A DNA stretch of 64,000 nt from contig BSBM01001383.1 in the NCBI GenBank assembly GCA_027924585.1, positions 1,215,001 to 1,279,000 of the forward strand, read 5' to 3'. Made by a program: the position numbers and the translations under genes. This document shows, one piece after another, positions 10,625 to 22,619 of this stretch. The notes beneath the pieces were generated by a model, which saw only the letters and a list, made by a program, of their open reading frames with translations, made no database searches and was not told the origin of the DNA. This DNA is from Larix kaempferi. Lineage: Eukaryota > Streptophyta > Pinopsida > Pinales > Pinaceae. Position 1 is the first letter of the stretch. The number at the start of each line of letters is the position of its first letter.

Positions 10625-11758
10625 TGTTGGAATATTGGTCAATACTGAGAGGGGGGGTGAATCAATATTGTTATCTTTTTAACAATTTAAACCACTTTTT
10701 AACATTAATTAAAACATGGAATCAACAAGATACACATAACACATATTTTTATCGTGGAAGCCCAATTGGGAAAACCACAAACTCTTTCTATACTACAAAA
10801 TTATATTTACAATTAATTTGCAAGCTTCAACTTGCTGGATGCACCAACACCCAAGTTTCTCAACTACAACTGAAGGATGTACCAACACCCTGTTTTGTCA
10901 ACTACAACTGACAGGATACTACAACACCCTTAGCTGGCTGCAACCTACCCTAACACCTCCCTTCCACCCTTTAACTTTGCAATTTCATCAAGTCTGTAGG
11001 TTCTTCATTTTTTGGTCTCGTTCGTCCATCCTTGATACTTCTTCGATATTCATTATTGAGACACCTTTATTTTAATTCGAAACTTCATTTAAATACCTCA
11101 TTCATCCATAGAAGCGTTCCTCTTCAACCATCATGCCTTTTCAGAATTATACCTCTTCAATAACGCATCCTTTTGTATTTTATAGATTAATTATTTTCCA
11201 TATTTAATTAATTTACCATATACATGCACGCAGATGCCTGAATCTTCACATGATAGATCCAACAGGCATACACAAGAACCTTGTGGGCATGTATATGAAT
11301 CGGCGGGCATAATCTTCAGCCTACAAGCATATGCTATGGCTTGCAAGCATGTTGTAGCCTACGGGCATGTCCTCAAACCTTGTTGGCTTCTCCTCCCATG
11401 CGACCTTCTCCTCCCTTTGCGGGATTTCTTATTGTAGGCATCTCCCATTGCGGGCTCTCCCTCTGTGGGCTTCTCCTCCCTTGCGGGAATTCCATGCGAA
11501 CATCCCTTGTGGGCATCACCATGCGGGCATCCCTTTGCAGGAATCCCTTGTGGGCATCACCATGCGGGAATTTTAAGCCTCGAAGCCCTCTTGTGGGCAT
11601 TTATTAAACACTGCGGGAATATCAAGCCCTCTTGTGGGCACATCAAGCCCTTGCGAGCATATCTTAAGCCCTCTTGTGGGCATATGAATATCTTCCTCTT
11701 TCTTGCAGGCATGGGCATATCACCTTTTTTAACATTAATGCCAACATTTTATTCAACA
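10625..11758 (-). repeat. Copia-C 3-prime LTR
   Basis: In plus orientation the LTR runs from TGTTGGAATATTGG to TTTTATTCAACA. Just outside its right end, CTCCCCCTTTGGCATTGATG is, on the minus strand, a polypurine tract preceded by the CATCAATGCCAAAGGGGGAG phrase common beside copia 3-prime LTRs. It is therefore a minus-strand 3-prime LTR inserted into the Ty3-1 protease region. It includes the GAGAGGGGGGGTGAATCA phrase near its start and a large GGGCAT repeat. Confidence 0.8.
11230..11720. repeat. GGGCAT-rich repeat within the Copia-C LTR
   Basis: The hexamer GGGCAT, usually as TGCGGGCAT or TGTGGGCAT, recurs many times with irregular spacing of about 15-35 bp. Overlapping open frames here are by-products of the repeat. 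Isolated GGCGGGCAT copies also occur outside the LTR at 12242 and 12431. Confidence 0.85.
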
Positions 11759-11990
11759 TTCTCCCCCTTTGGCATTGATGACAACATAAAAAATAGTCTC
11801 CCCCTTTGAAAACAATGACAAAGGGATCCTTTTGATAGCTCCCCCTATCAACATGTCTCCCCTTGACAATGTGTCTTTTCTCCTTTTTATCTATTGTAGG
11901 GATATCACTGTCAGTGACCTCTCTTCTGGATCCTTGTTGATTCAAGTAGTGGCTAGATGAACAAGCTGCCCAAGAATAGATCCACACCTT
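11759..11990 (-). other. Copia-C 3-prime untranslated remnant
   Basis: The polypurine tract beside the LTR is followed by several more CTCCCCCT blocks at 11800-11870 (GGGGGAG on the minus strand). Such blocks are usual between a copia polyprotein stop and its LTR. Similarity fades by about 11990 and the coding body is gone. Confidence 0.7.
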
Positions 11991-12407
11991 TGGATGAATT
12001 TATCAGTACAGGGACAATTCCCGACAGGCATTTCCAAATGGCCCCTTAACCTTCAGTTTTCAACACTTGGACAAATTTCATTTGTTTTTAATATGGAAAA
12101 CAATATTTTTCTCACTTTGGTAGATTGATTTCTTGCACATGTGACTGTCATAAGGAAAACTGAAAATGTGATTGGATAACCACTTCAACAAAGAACAGAT
12201 CCATGTCACCTTTTGATTTTGTTGATACACACACATCATCTGGCGGGCATTTGAAAATGGCCTTTTAAACTACTGATTTGACACTTAGACAAAATTTTCA
12301 AACTCTAGGTTAACATGTAGAGATTTTTATTTTCATCAAATTGGAAGTATGAGACATCCAATGGATAGAGGCCAACAAATTGATTCCATGCAGACCAATT
12401 TCATCCT

Positions 12408-12590
12408 TTGAGACCTCTTTCTCTCTCCTTGGCGGGCATTTTTCTGGATAAATTGGCAGTGATATTATATCCCAGGATGGCACTTACCTTCAACCATGTC
12501 AAAAGAAATGGAAACAAGCTAGCGGACCTTCTAGCTAACCTCAAGCTGAAACTCATAATTCCATTTATGCCAACTCTTGGGCGGATCTGA
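12408..12590 (+). pseudogene. Possible RNase H-like fragment
   Basis: A 60-codon open frame contains FNHVKRNGNKLADLLANL, which resembles the HVxREGNxxADxLAN end of RNase H domains in plant retroelements. There is no other domain around it and no clear start. It may be a chance or very old fragment. Confidence 0.3.
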
Positions 12591-12599
12591 ACGATGAAT

Positions 12600-12721
12600 G
12601 TTAAGAAAATGGAAAAAATGGAAAAAATGAAAAAAGATTGGCATCCCCATTTGCTAGTAAATCCATAAATATTAAGAAAATGGAAAAAAATGGAAAAAAG
12701 ATTGGCATCCCCATTTGCTAG
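12600..12721. repeat. Tandem repeat upstream of LRR1
   Basis: A unit of about 65-70 bp is present twice, from TTAAGAAAATGGAAAAAATGG to GATTGGCATCCCCATTTGCT. Confidence 0.85.
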
Positions 12722-12796
12722 AGCAATGGTTAGGCTTATTTTTATTTCACAAATATTCTATATTTTGGAAAGCAATCTTATTCTACAGATTTCCCT

Positions 12797-12949
12797 ACTT
12801 CATACGCCAATTTCTAAAATCTGATTTTCTTTCAATTTTCCAGAATCGCTGGAATTCTACAGACGGCTGTATCTGAGAGATGTAAAACTATAAATATCGA
12901 AGACCATAAGTCATAGGTGTTTGAGGAAGTTGGATTGGAAGAGGGAGAA
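12797..12949 (+). promoter_or_regulatory. LRR1 core promoter and 5-prime leader
   Basis: ACTATAAATA at 12888-12897 is a good TATA box, 53 bases before the ATG. The preceding segment, including TTTCTTTCAATTTTCCAGAA and TCGCTGGAATTCTACAGA, recurs at 23963-24058 before LRR2. The start site itself is not determined. Confidence 0.65.
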
Positions 12950-15019
12950 ATGGATCGACATGCCGTTCTTCTCTTGATCACAGTGGCATCTGTCTCTGCG
13001 ACAACTATTCATTCGAAAGATGGTTTACATGATGATCACAGATATTGGCCTCAACGCATGTTGGACGAAGCCGAATTCATATCATCCATCGACAACCACG
13101 ATAAAAGGGACCTGGATGCTCTTTTGTCGTTCAGAAGGGCCATAACAGTTGATCCTCGAGGAGTCTTGTCCAACTGGACAACCCAGAACTTTGCGAACAT
13201 ATGCTCGTGGCATGGTATTCGCTGCAGAAAGCACAATAGAAGAGTTGTTGTTGTTGACCTTTATTCGTCTGGGTTGGAAGGTACCCTTTCACCTTATCTT
13301 GGCAACCTGTCTTTACTGCACTATTTGGATCTTTCTGATAATAAATTGAGAGGGAGAATTCCACCAGATTTTTGGCATCTTAAAGCCCTCCGAGCACTTG
13401 ATCTCTGTTGGAATCAGCTATCCAGTTTTCTACCCATGAGTATATTCTGCCTCCCCCTCTCCATCCTATATCTTGATCATAATAGCTTCACAGGAAGTAT
13501 CCCCAAAGCCATCAACAATTTGAGTATATTGGAATGGCTTGACCTTTCGAACAATACTCTGACTGGGAGCATACTTGAAGCAATTTCCAATTTGAGTAGA
13601 TTGGAATACCTTGACCTTACGAACAATGCTTTGACTGAGAGCATACCTGAAGCAAGCATACCTGAAGCAATTGCCAATTTGAGTAGATTGGAATACCTTT
13701 TCCTTGCGAAAAATGCTTTGACCGGGAGTATACCTGAACAATTGCCAATTTGAGTAGATTGGAAGGAATTTACCTTTCGAAGAATGCTCTGACTGGCACA
13801 ATCCCGAAAGGCATTGGAAAGCTTCATCCGTTGCAGGCTTTAGCGTTGTCTTCAAACAACTTAATTGGGACTCTTCCAAAAGTCATAGGACAACTTCATT
13901 CATTGGAGGCATTATTCTTGCATTCAAATAACTTCACTGGGAGCATCCCTGCTAGTATCAATGGTATGGATTCACTTCATGCTTTGGATCTTTCACAAAA
14001 CAACTTCCAGGGACCTATTCGTATGGGCAATTGCACTTTATTGGAAACTTTTTCTGCACATTCTAATAATTTATCTGGGGCATTGTCTACATCTTTCACC
14101 AGATGTACTTCGCTTTAGTTTCTGGATTTAAGGAAAAATAGATTGACAGGTGAGCTTCCTTCATATCTGGCATCTTTTCAACATTTGAGAGTTTTAAGTG
14201 TTGCTTATAATAATTTTCATGGTGTTATTCCTCAATTCATCACAAATTTCACCAAGTTGCATGTGTTGGATTTATCCAATAACAACTTGATTGAAAAAAT
14301 ACCCTCAAATCTCGAGAGACTTTTTGGATATACTGTCAATTTATCTAGATATGGATTAGATCACGAGGGAAATGGTGATGAAATAAATTATGATATGAAA
14401 GGAAGAGAATATTCTTCATATATGATACCTATAAACACTATATTTGACTTGTCTAGCAATCATCTTCATGGAGAGATACCCACAAGTATAGGAAGTATGT
14501 ATAGTTTGAGATGGTTGAATTTGTCTTGGAACCAATTGGAAGGCCCAATCCCTACATCTCTTAGTAACATATCTACTTTGGAACAATTAGATATCTACTC
14601 TAATGAGCTCTCTAAATTATTTGAGTTAACATATCTACTCTAATGAGCTCTCTAAATTATTTGAGTTAACTTATTTGAATGTTTCATCTAACAACCTATG
14701 TGGGCCAATCCCTATGGGAACACAGTTTTCCACTTTTGGTGTAACTTCATTTCAAAGGAATAAGTGCTTACATGGGTGTCCTTTAGATACATGCAATGGA
14801 AATAAAAAATCAGAGGGAGAAGGCAATAATAGTGATAAGAGTAGTATGGTTAAAGTGGCATGGCTTAGTTGTGTGGATGAAAAGATATCATTGATGGCTT
14901 TGGTTACGGGACTTGGCATTGGATTTGGAGGAGTGGTTTTTGCTTTTGTAGTATCAAAGAAAGCTAGATGTTGGTTGGTGCCCTCTAAAGCACCACAACC
15001 TTATTATGGGGTGTACTGA
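12950..15019 (+). pseudogene. LRR1, leucine-rich-repeat receptor-like protein
   Basis: I chose ATG 12950 because it begins a signal peptide (MDRHAVLLLITVASVSA) 53 bases after a TATA box. An N-terminal LRR cap follows (DALLSF, LSNW, CSWHGIRC). Plant-type LRRs of about 24 residues (LxxLxLSxNxLxGxIP) then run to about 14690, followed by a short Cys cap (KCLHGCPLDTC), an acidic stretch, a membrane helix (ALVTGLGIGFGGVVFAFVV) and a short tail. There is no kinase, so it is a receptor-like protein that would sense ligands at the plasma membrane with a partner kinase. Lesions are a one-base deletion near 13738 in an EAIANLSRLEYL unit, TAG at 14116-14118, and a 46-bp-type duplication at about 14590-14675 that replaces a repeat still present in LRR2. 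Confidence 0.92.
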
Positions 15020-16054
15020 TTTCCTAAGTAGTTACCTCTACAAGTTTGTAAGTTTTACTCATATATATTTAATAAAACAGTTGAAATTGAACCATGCATC
15101 ATGGTAATTTTAAAGAAGTGTTTGTAATTCAATATGTATCATTTTACATATACATTTTTCTTTCAGTTTTTTTAGTAGTTGTTTGTTCTTCTTAAAATTA
15201 ATTTAATTATTATTTATGTTTGAGTTTTTTATCAATTGGTTTTATATAATCACTATTATTATTGTGGTGAGAAAGTTGGATCACTAGATAATTTGTCATT
15301 AATAATGTTTATAAAATATATGTTGATTGTAATTTTTTTTAGAAATAAAAAAAGAAAGAAATTACCGTACTTTTTAATTTAAATTAATATTTTAATAACT
15401 AACAATAATAAATAAATATATGAAAACTTATAAATTACTATATTTATATTTATAAAAAATATGCTTTAACAACACATTAACAATATAAAATTAAACTATT
15501 CATAAAAATATAAAAATATGTTTTTATAAAAAAAAAAGAATTTCGAGACATGCACAATGAATCTTGATTTTAATAAAAGAGATGAAATGTAGGAAATCAA
15601 ATCACCTTTCAAAATATTTAACTTTTATTTATTGAAAACTCTCATAACTATCTCATTTATGATTTTTTCTAACATTGACATTTTTTTTTTGCAAATGATA
15701 AGGTATATGCCCTTGTTAGTGCATCCTTTGAGTTCCTAAATGATGGAACCAATATACAAAAACTTGTAAACATGTAGATAAGAAGTAGTACCAGTGTACT
15801 ATTATTTTTACAAAATAAAATTAAGATGTTTTTAATTTTTTCATAATTATCTATGTGAGGAGACATCGAAATCAATTCACCAACTATTAGTGCAGCTTTT
15901 GAAGGTCTTAATGTAATAATGAAGGATTTCATTTTTTATTGCATATAGAGGTAGGTGTCTAGTAGTACAACACATAAGGTTTTTATGAAATGGTTGAGAA
16001 GTAAAAAAAGTTATGGCCAAAACACCAACAAGGTGTTTTTTCTGTTAAGAAGTT

Positions 16055-17360
16055 GTATGAAATCTTGAATTATGCCTACAAAGAAATCTTACATGTCTAA
16101 TGAGGTCTAATTTAGCAATATGAAAATGACAAATCTCTAATTCAACAAGATCAAATTGACAAATCTCTAATTCAACAAGATCAAATTGACAAAGCTCTAA
16201 TGGAAAAAAACTAGAAATGAGGTAAATTGTTGTTTGTGAATCCTTGTTTGCTAGTTATATACAGGTTCGTTGATGTTTTTACGTGGGAAGGGTAGTTGGA
16301 AACATTAATTGTTTCCAACTCCTTTCGCGGTTTCGCCCCGGTTGGTTGATATATATATTTTTTACACAAACAGACCCTCGATCGAGGGTTTAATAACACC
16401 TCAATCGAGGGTTTAATAACACCTCGATCGAGGTCTTGTTAAACCCTTGATCGAGGTATTGTTAAACCCTCGATCGAGGTTCTGTTAAGCCCTCGATCAA
16501 GGTATTTAAAAAAGCTTGATCGAGGGCTTAAAATACAGGCCGAGAGCCCTTTTCCCTACAGAATGGAATGTTTGTCTACTTTCCACAGAGTTAAACCATG
16601 TCATTGAATTCTCATTAATGAGTAGACTTGATACCATTGGATTCGTCAACGAATCCTCTATCTAGATATATAAAATTTACGAATTTTTATCTTGATATGT
16701 CTTTTGTTTTTAAATTTCTACTAAAACTTGCCCTAAAAAACCATGTCGACAACTTTGATTGAGATCAAAGATAAATCCACAAAATTCAAAATACACATCC
16801 AAAAAAATTGAAAAAATACACATGCCCTACATAAACGCGACCTCTTTAAAATGGTATTTTTAGTTTTGCAAATTATATAAAAAATCAAAAGATATCGTGC
16901 ACGCACACACATGTGTGCAAAATACGACTTAAATATTCATTGGTCAGTTTCGAAAAATAATAATAAATATATTTTTTCGATAAAAATTAAAAGAAAAATA
17001 TGTAAGCCCTAGTGCATTATGTCTAGATCATGTTCACGTATTTCATTTTTTTAAATTATTACTTTAACATTAAATTATTGTGCGTGCACACAAACTACTT
17101 GTTAATTGCTCTTCAAATTTTTAAGTACACACGTTTCATTAAATGAAAATTCGACATGATATATGACATTGGTATATTTCGAAAAAAATATCATTGGAAA
17201 GCCAACATAATTCTCTACATTTCGTTTTTCAACCGCATGTCAAAATTCATGTGGCAAGTATGGATTTCGAGGGCTTCAATTTAATACATGGGTAAAATTT
17301 CTGTTTTTCACCGTCATATTTGGCCAAAAAGAGTTACCCATCTTCATGGAATCACCCAAT
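16055..17360. other. 1.3-kb segment present only in the LRR1 copy
   Basis: The LRR2 flank reads GTTAAGAAGT directly into TACATCATAAG (26111-26131), whereas here these are about 1.3 kb apart. I find no target duplication or terminal repeat, only a shared T at the joint, so a deletion from the LRR2 copy is as likely as an insertion. The segment holds the palindrome cluster at 16374-16530. Confidence 0.7.
16374..16530. repeat. CCTCGATCGAGG palindrome cluster
   Basis: About seven copies of CCTCGATCGAGG or one-base variants lie in about 155 bp. Spacers in the left half read GGTTTAATAACA and in the right half TGTTAAACC-like, so the cluster is also roughly mirror-symmetric (inverted) about a centre near 16435. 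Confidence 0.9.
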
Positions 17361-18228
17361 TACATCATAAGAAAAATAGTAAAAAATATAAAAATTTAAT
17401 CGTTTTTTTCTTAAAAATTGCATATTTGTAATCAATAGAAAGGGTTCTATCTATGTCTGCAATTTCATCATCCATGATTGACTGTAACATAATGTAGTGG
17501 CCCTTGAAATGTAGACATATGAGAAAAGAGAAAAAGGTCACATTAGCCATGGTTTTGTTAGTTCCATAGGACTGATTTGTTTACTCCAAAGTTAAATCCA
17601 TATAAAAACATTAGGATAGGAGGTGGCATGTAGATATGTGAGTAGGAGTGTCAAAAGTGTTACATAACACACATGTTATGTTTAAATTCAAATTTTGTGG
17701 TCGCACCATGTGAAGAGTTGTATATCGTGTGCCCGATGTAGTATCATCATGTGCGCATTGTAGTATGTATTGCATGCACGATATAGATATAATTGATTAA
17801 ATTGTATATAGTGTATAGTAAATAGAATCCAAAGAAGAAACAAATATCCCATTACAATTCCACCACCCAACTAATATCTCAAATACCTTGAGGGCATCAT
17901 TTGGTATTTTCAAGAGGATTCCACCTAACGGTGGGGTATGGGGGTTGAAATATGAAATAACCACTCTAAGATATTCGATAAGTGCCCATTTTCCGACCTT
18001 TCATGTTGCTGCAGCATGTTCTTTGTATTGCTTGGACTTGACAACTTGGTACTTTATGAAGACAAAACCAAGGAATATCTTGGGGGGGGGGGGTTTCTAA
18101 TTCACCTAAAGGTCTCGTCTTAATGTCTAAAGAAAAAGAAAAGAGTGGATTTTAAACCAAACCATGCACTAATTAGGTTTAGGTCGAAATATCACCAAGT
18201 GTGCACCTCTATCAGTTTTTCCTAAACT

Positions 18229-19862
18229 ATCTCTTCAACCACCATGCCAAATGGGATTTGTATCTTCCCTTAATGACACAAACCTAAGAATTGAGGGGTT
18301 TTCCTTCATCTCATTCTCTTGTTTGAATAAGGCCTATTGGAAACACATTTCCTCATGTTTATTTCTTCTATACAATACTTTCATGTGGAGAGAATCCCCC
18401 AAGGAATGAAGAATGTCCTATATTTTGGTCCCATGAACCTATTGTTTGAGAATTAAAAGTTTGGATTCCAATTATAGGGCTACGTGGGTAAGAGGATGCA
18501 CATTTGGTTGTAATTTTGCATTCATGAATTCCAAATTATTTATTCTTTGAAACAAATCTTGGATCTCAATCTGCAATATGATATTTGTCACAACCTACAA
18601 GTTTGAATATTACGTTTGTGTGATCAAACTATCCATGACCTAGGCTACTACACATATTTTTTCTTCTACCCTAAGCTACTCATAAGTTGTTGGTTGATAG
18701 GCCATATCCTACTAGCATCCCATAAGATGAGTGTTGTAACTTGTAAGGAGCCTACAATATTGGAGGAGAGTCCCATATCCTACATGGAGGTAAAAGAACA
18801 AAGGAAAATGATAAATAGGACAAGAGGGAAATACATACCATGATTATCCACATTGAGGCTACAATGAGAGGGAAGGAAGGGGTGTGAGAGGTTGAGTGGA
18901 TGTAGGGTGGGGAGTTGATGTGATTGAAGTGGAGGATGAATAGGGAAGTGGATTGGAGGTAGAGTGAAATGAGACTAAGCATGTATGGGGGTGTGGGGAT
19001 ATGTAGATAGCATATTGAGTAGAGAGTCGAGAGGGGGTAACAATGAAGGGTGGTAAAGGAGGAAGATAGCTGAGAGATTGTCGGTGGAGGAGCCATGGGC
19101 AAGGGAAGACATGGAGGGATCAAATATGGATAAACCATGAAGTAAGTGACGTAATATCACATTATCTATAACATGAAGTGTTCACATAGAAAAAAATATA
19201 AAGAAAAAATAAACCAAACAATGAGAAGAATGTCAATACGCCTCTGTTTTAGAAAAGAAACAAATGCAAGTTAGAAATGGAGAAGATGGCATTGCAAACA
19301 TCTAGTTAAAAGAATGATGAGAAGACCATGAGGGTTCACTCACAAAAGAATACCCCTAATTATTTTCCACATCTAAAAAATAATTCTAAACACCCCTTCG
19401 AATACACATTTCCAGTTAAAACCCCCACACCCTTAATTTCACTAGATATCCTTGGTATCATTGTTGCTTTTGTGATATTTGTCATACATCTTTTTATTTC
19501 CACAGTAATTATGTTGATCCCAAAATTAATCTTATTTTTTAGCGTTTACAATAAAACATGTCCACCACTAGATTTATATTGTATTGTGTGAGAATAAAAT
19601 ATATATTGCACAGAGAAATCCATTATTGTAACAATATTCTCTTTCAACGTGGAAGTAACCTAATTTATTTATTCATTTATGCTTAAGAAGATCACTAATT
19701 AGGAACATGATTTCATGCCATAATTGCATCAACATGATTTCATATCATAATTGCATCAACATGATTTCATATCATAATTTTTATCATGTTATAGTTTTAG
19801 TTTACTGATATGATCTCTATTTATGGAAAAGATGTAATAAATTTGTAAGCCTTTCCATGCTC
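18229..19862. other. Non-coding DNA between the LRR1 unit and Ty3-1
   Basis: A G/A-rich stretch at about 18850-19140 gives open frames on the minus strand, but their translation is low-complexity Pro/Ser/Leu. No gene is supported. Confidence 0.55.
19703..19786. repeat. 28-bp tandem repeat, three units
   Basis: Units starting AACATGATTTCAT occur at 19703, 19731 and 19759, an exact 28-bp period. Confidence 0.9.
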
Positions 19863-21618
19863 AGATGGATAACAATAAGATTGATATCTACACCTGTTTA
19901 CGAGACTATTGAACGTTTACGAATGTTCGATAACCAACTTAGATGACAGATTTTCCGACCTACATCCAATCTAGAAGTACCAATTTTTGAACAAAATTCC
20001 CGCATACATTCTTTATCTTTTTCTTCACCAAGAATATCTACACCTAACTTGACCACTTATGAACTAGGTCAACCATCATTCCTGATGAGTACACCTCAAA
20101 GTCATGAAACTGGTTCAACGCCTCATTTGACCCTAACAAACAGAGGGAAACCTTCAACTTCTGTTAACTTCATAACTGGAATGTCATTACCACCTCCACC
20201 TCTAATTCCGAGTGGAACTTGTCCTCTAGTTAGTAGTCAACAATTGAGTATGGGTCAACCTATGATTAGTGGTCAACATACGTTTACTAGGGGGAACCCC
20301 TAGTCTTTGGACATAATCTAACTAGGGGACATTATCCAGTTAGGGGACATAACGTGAGAGGATGAAATTATTCACATATGAACAATAATATAGTTGGCAG
20401 TTATCTCCCAACCATGGGACAACCTACATGGACACATCAAATGGGGGTACCATCTACTTGGACCCAAACCCCATGGGGGGCATATCTACTTGGAAAATCA
20501 TAATATTTCTATAGGTCAAAATTATTCAGGAAACCTTTTTCCTGGATTACCCTATCCCAGAAACATGAACACCCCATGGGGTCACCATAATGTTCCACCG
20601 CTTGGAGCCCTAGCCGGTGGACCACCCCCACCACCTGTCCCACCACCACCACTTCCACCTGGAGTACCCTCGTATTCTGGGGAAGGACCACCTTATTATG
20701 GAGGAGGACCCCCTCCCAACCCAGGAGGCCCACCACCATATGGCCTTCCCCTTATGGGAGGACCTTACAACCACTCAATCCATGGTCCTACTGGTACACA
20801 AATGCCTTATCAATATTACTAGTATCCACAGCCGAACTTATAGTTACCATTCCGGGCTACACTTGATCTACCAGATCTGTCGCGTTTGACTAATGATCCC
20901 ATTCAACATGGTATAAATTGGCCAATGATTCTTGTGAAGTTACCATCAGACATTCCGAAGTTTGACGAAAAGCCTGATGAGTACCCTAAGAACCACTTAA
21001 TGACTTATCATTTGTGGTGTTCATTAAATTCCTTAAGGGATGATTCCATCTGTTTGAGGTTATTTCAATGAACCCTCACTAGTACTGCTGCAAAGTGGTA
21101 CTTTGAGTTACCACCACATTCCTTTGCTGAATTTCTATCTTTAGCTATGTCATTTTTTACTCACTTTCAGCTACCCATCCGCTATGAAACTGGAACAAAT
21201 ATTTTGACTTCTCTCCATCAAACTACTTCCACCCACATCTCCCATCATATTCATGAGTGGAGGAGGAGAAGACGTCTCATTAAATCTCCCATTCTGGACC
21301 AACTAGTTGCTGATTGGTTCACAAAGTCACTACTACCTGTCATAGCTAAAGACGTGGCTATGGGTGGGGCTGTTACGGAAGAACAAGTTATATCTCGTGA
21401 TCAGTATTTAGACCTTGTCTATGCCTAGTCTGGCACCTTATAGGATATCATTTCCAATTCCCCCCACCCTACACACGATCCAACAAAATGACCTACGGGA
21501 TCTCATGTCGATGGCATTATTGGTTCCATTCATACCCATCCTGCTACACAATCCGGTGGATCACAAAAACCTCATATTTCGACTCCACCCTTGCCCCAAG
21601 CTGGCCACAACACCAATT
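19863..21618 (+). pseudogene. Ty3-1 gag, N-terminal and capsid part
   Basis: A Pro/Gly/Ser/Gln-rich N-terminal region (about 19863-20822) includes a GGPPPPPVPPPPLPPG run. The retrotransposon gag core follows (about 20870-21430), with LPSDIPKFDEKPDEYPKNHL, AAKWYFELP, FFTHFQLPIRYETGTN and HIHEWRRRRRLIKSP. The frame is broken by TGA 19944, TAG 20301, a frame change near 20304-20400, TGA 21069 and TAG 21426. Ty3-2 has the same blocks at 48370-48960. The gag stops at the CAATT target duplication of the copia insertion (21614-21618). Its continuation, from the Lys-rich region onward, is found at 9282. Confidence 0.88.
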
Positions 21619-22259
21619 TGTTAAGATTCAATATGCTAAGATAGATAACATTAGTGCTCAATTCAATTTCACAATAATAGCATATACAGGATCACTGAAA
21701 GAATAACAAGCACATCATAAACACAAGAGACAAAAATTTGTCCTGGGAAACCCTTTAGGGGGAGAAAACCCAACAAAATGTCCTCAATTTAGATGATCAA
21801 AAGTACAAAGACAAAACCACAAACAAGTGCTCCTTCTCCTTGCATCTCTCTCTCTCTCTCTTTCTCTCTCTCTCCCCATTGTGAATTACACAAGTGAGTG
21901 TGTGTGTCCAAATGAGGATCACATCACTCCTATTTATACTTTATCTTTCACTTGAATTTTTCCCTAACTAGGTCAGCCCCAACAACTTAACCACTCAACT
22001 TAATGATGATTGGGTCGACTCCTATAGGGGACTTAAACACCCCATTGCAATTGACTCAAAGGGGATCTATTTCCCCGACTTACAAGGGAGGATTTACCTC
22101 AATGACTTTACATAATCAAATACAATAATAACATCCCGAATTTAACGAGAAGGGTATTCTACTGACAACAGCAACATCAACTGTAGGAGCAAGGAGAGAG
22201 AGCATCATCAACAACATCAAGGTGATACATCTATAAATCATTGGAATTTTTCTTCAACA
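21619..22259 (-). repeat. Copia-B 3-prime LTR
   Basis: The segment begins TGTTAAGATTCAATATG and matches 8687-9197 closely, then again weakly from GATACATCTATAAAT to TTCTTCAACA. About 90 bp in between (22140-22228) is not in Copia-A. The inner edge is approximate. Confidence 0.75.
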
Positions 22260-22619
22260 ACATCAGCAACTGGAATAGTTACTAGAACATCTTCAATATC
22301 TTCAACATCTTTAGTACTGGAGCATCATCTTCTACAACACTGAGTCTTCATCTTCTGCAGCACTCGATAAATCGATCGTCCACAAAAAAACTTGATCTCT
22401 CGATCAACAAAATCATCTTGATCTTTCGATCAACATCATCTTGATCTTTTGATCAGAAGCAACATTACCTGCAACACACATGATCCTGTTACATGATGAT
22501 CAATCCCTTTCACTTTAGGACATAAGTCCAAGGATGATACAATCCAACCACATTCTCGAGGACAAAAGTCACCAGATCAGTTCTGGGCTAAAGTCCAAGG
22601 ATGATACAATCCAACCAAA

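Larger units (their letters stand above)
11991..12796. other. Upstream flank of LRR1
   Basis: The flank contains an imperfect local duplication: 12020-12100 resembles 12240-12320, including GGCATTT, AAATGGCC and ACACTTnGACAAA phrases. Positions 12272-12440 recur at 26976-27145, marking the left edge of the tandemly duplicated LRR unit. Confidence 0.7.
15020..18228. repeat. LRR1 downstream flank, duplicated after LRR2
   Basis: The segment aligns with 24776-26975. Both copies share the AACCATGCATCATGG phrase just after the gene, long A/T stretches, ATGGAACCAATATACAAAAA, a G-run, and the right end TCCTAAACTA. The main difference is about 1.3 kb present only here (16055-17360). No coding region is supported. 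Confidence 0.88.

Noticed and set aside
11234-11809. Overlapping plus- and minus-strand frames in the Copia-C LTR
   Set aside because: They follow the GGGCAT repeat and lie in an LTR. Peptides are repeat by-products.
18752-19138. 128-codon minus-strand frame
   Set aside because: It lies opposite a G/A-rich stretch and is low-complexity. There is no start context, domain or conservation in the LRR2 flank.
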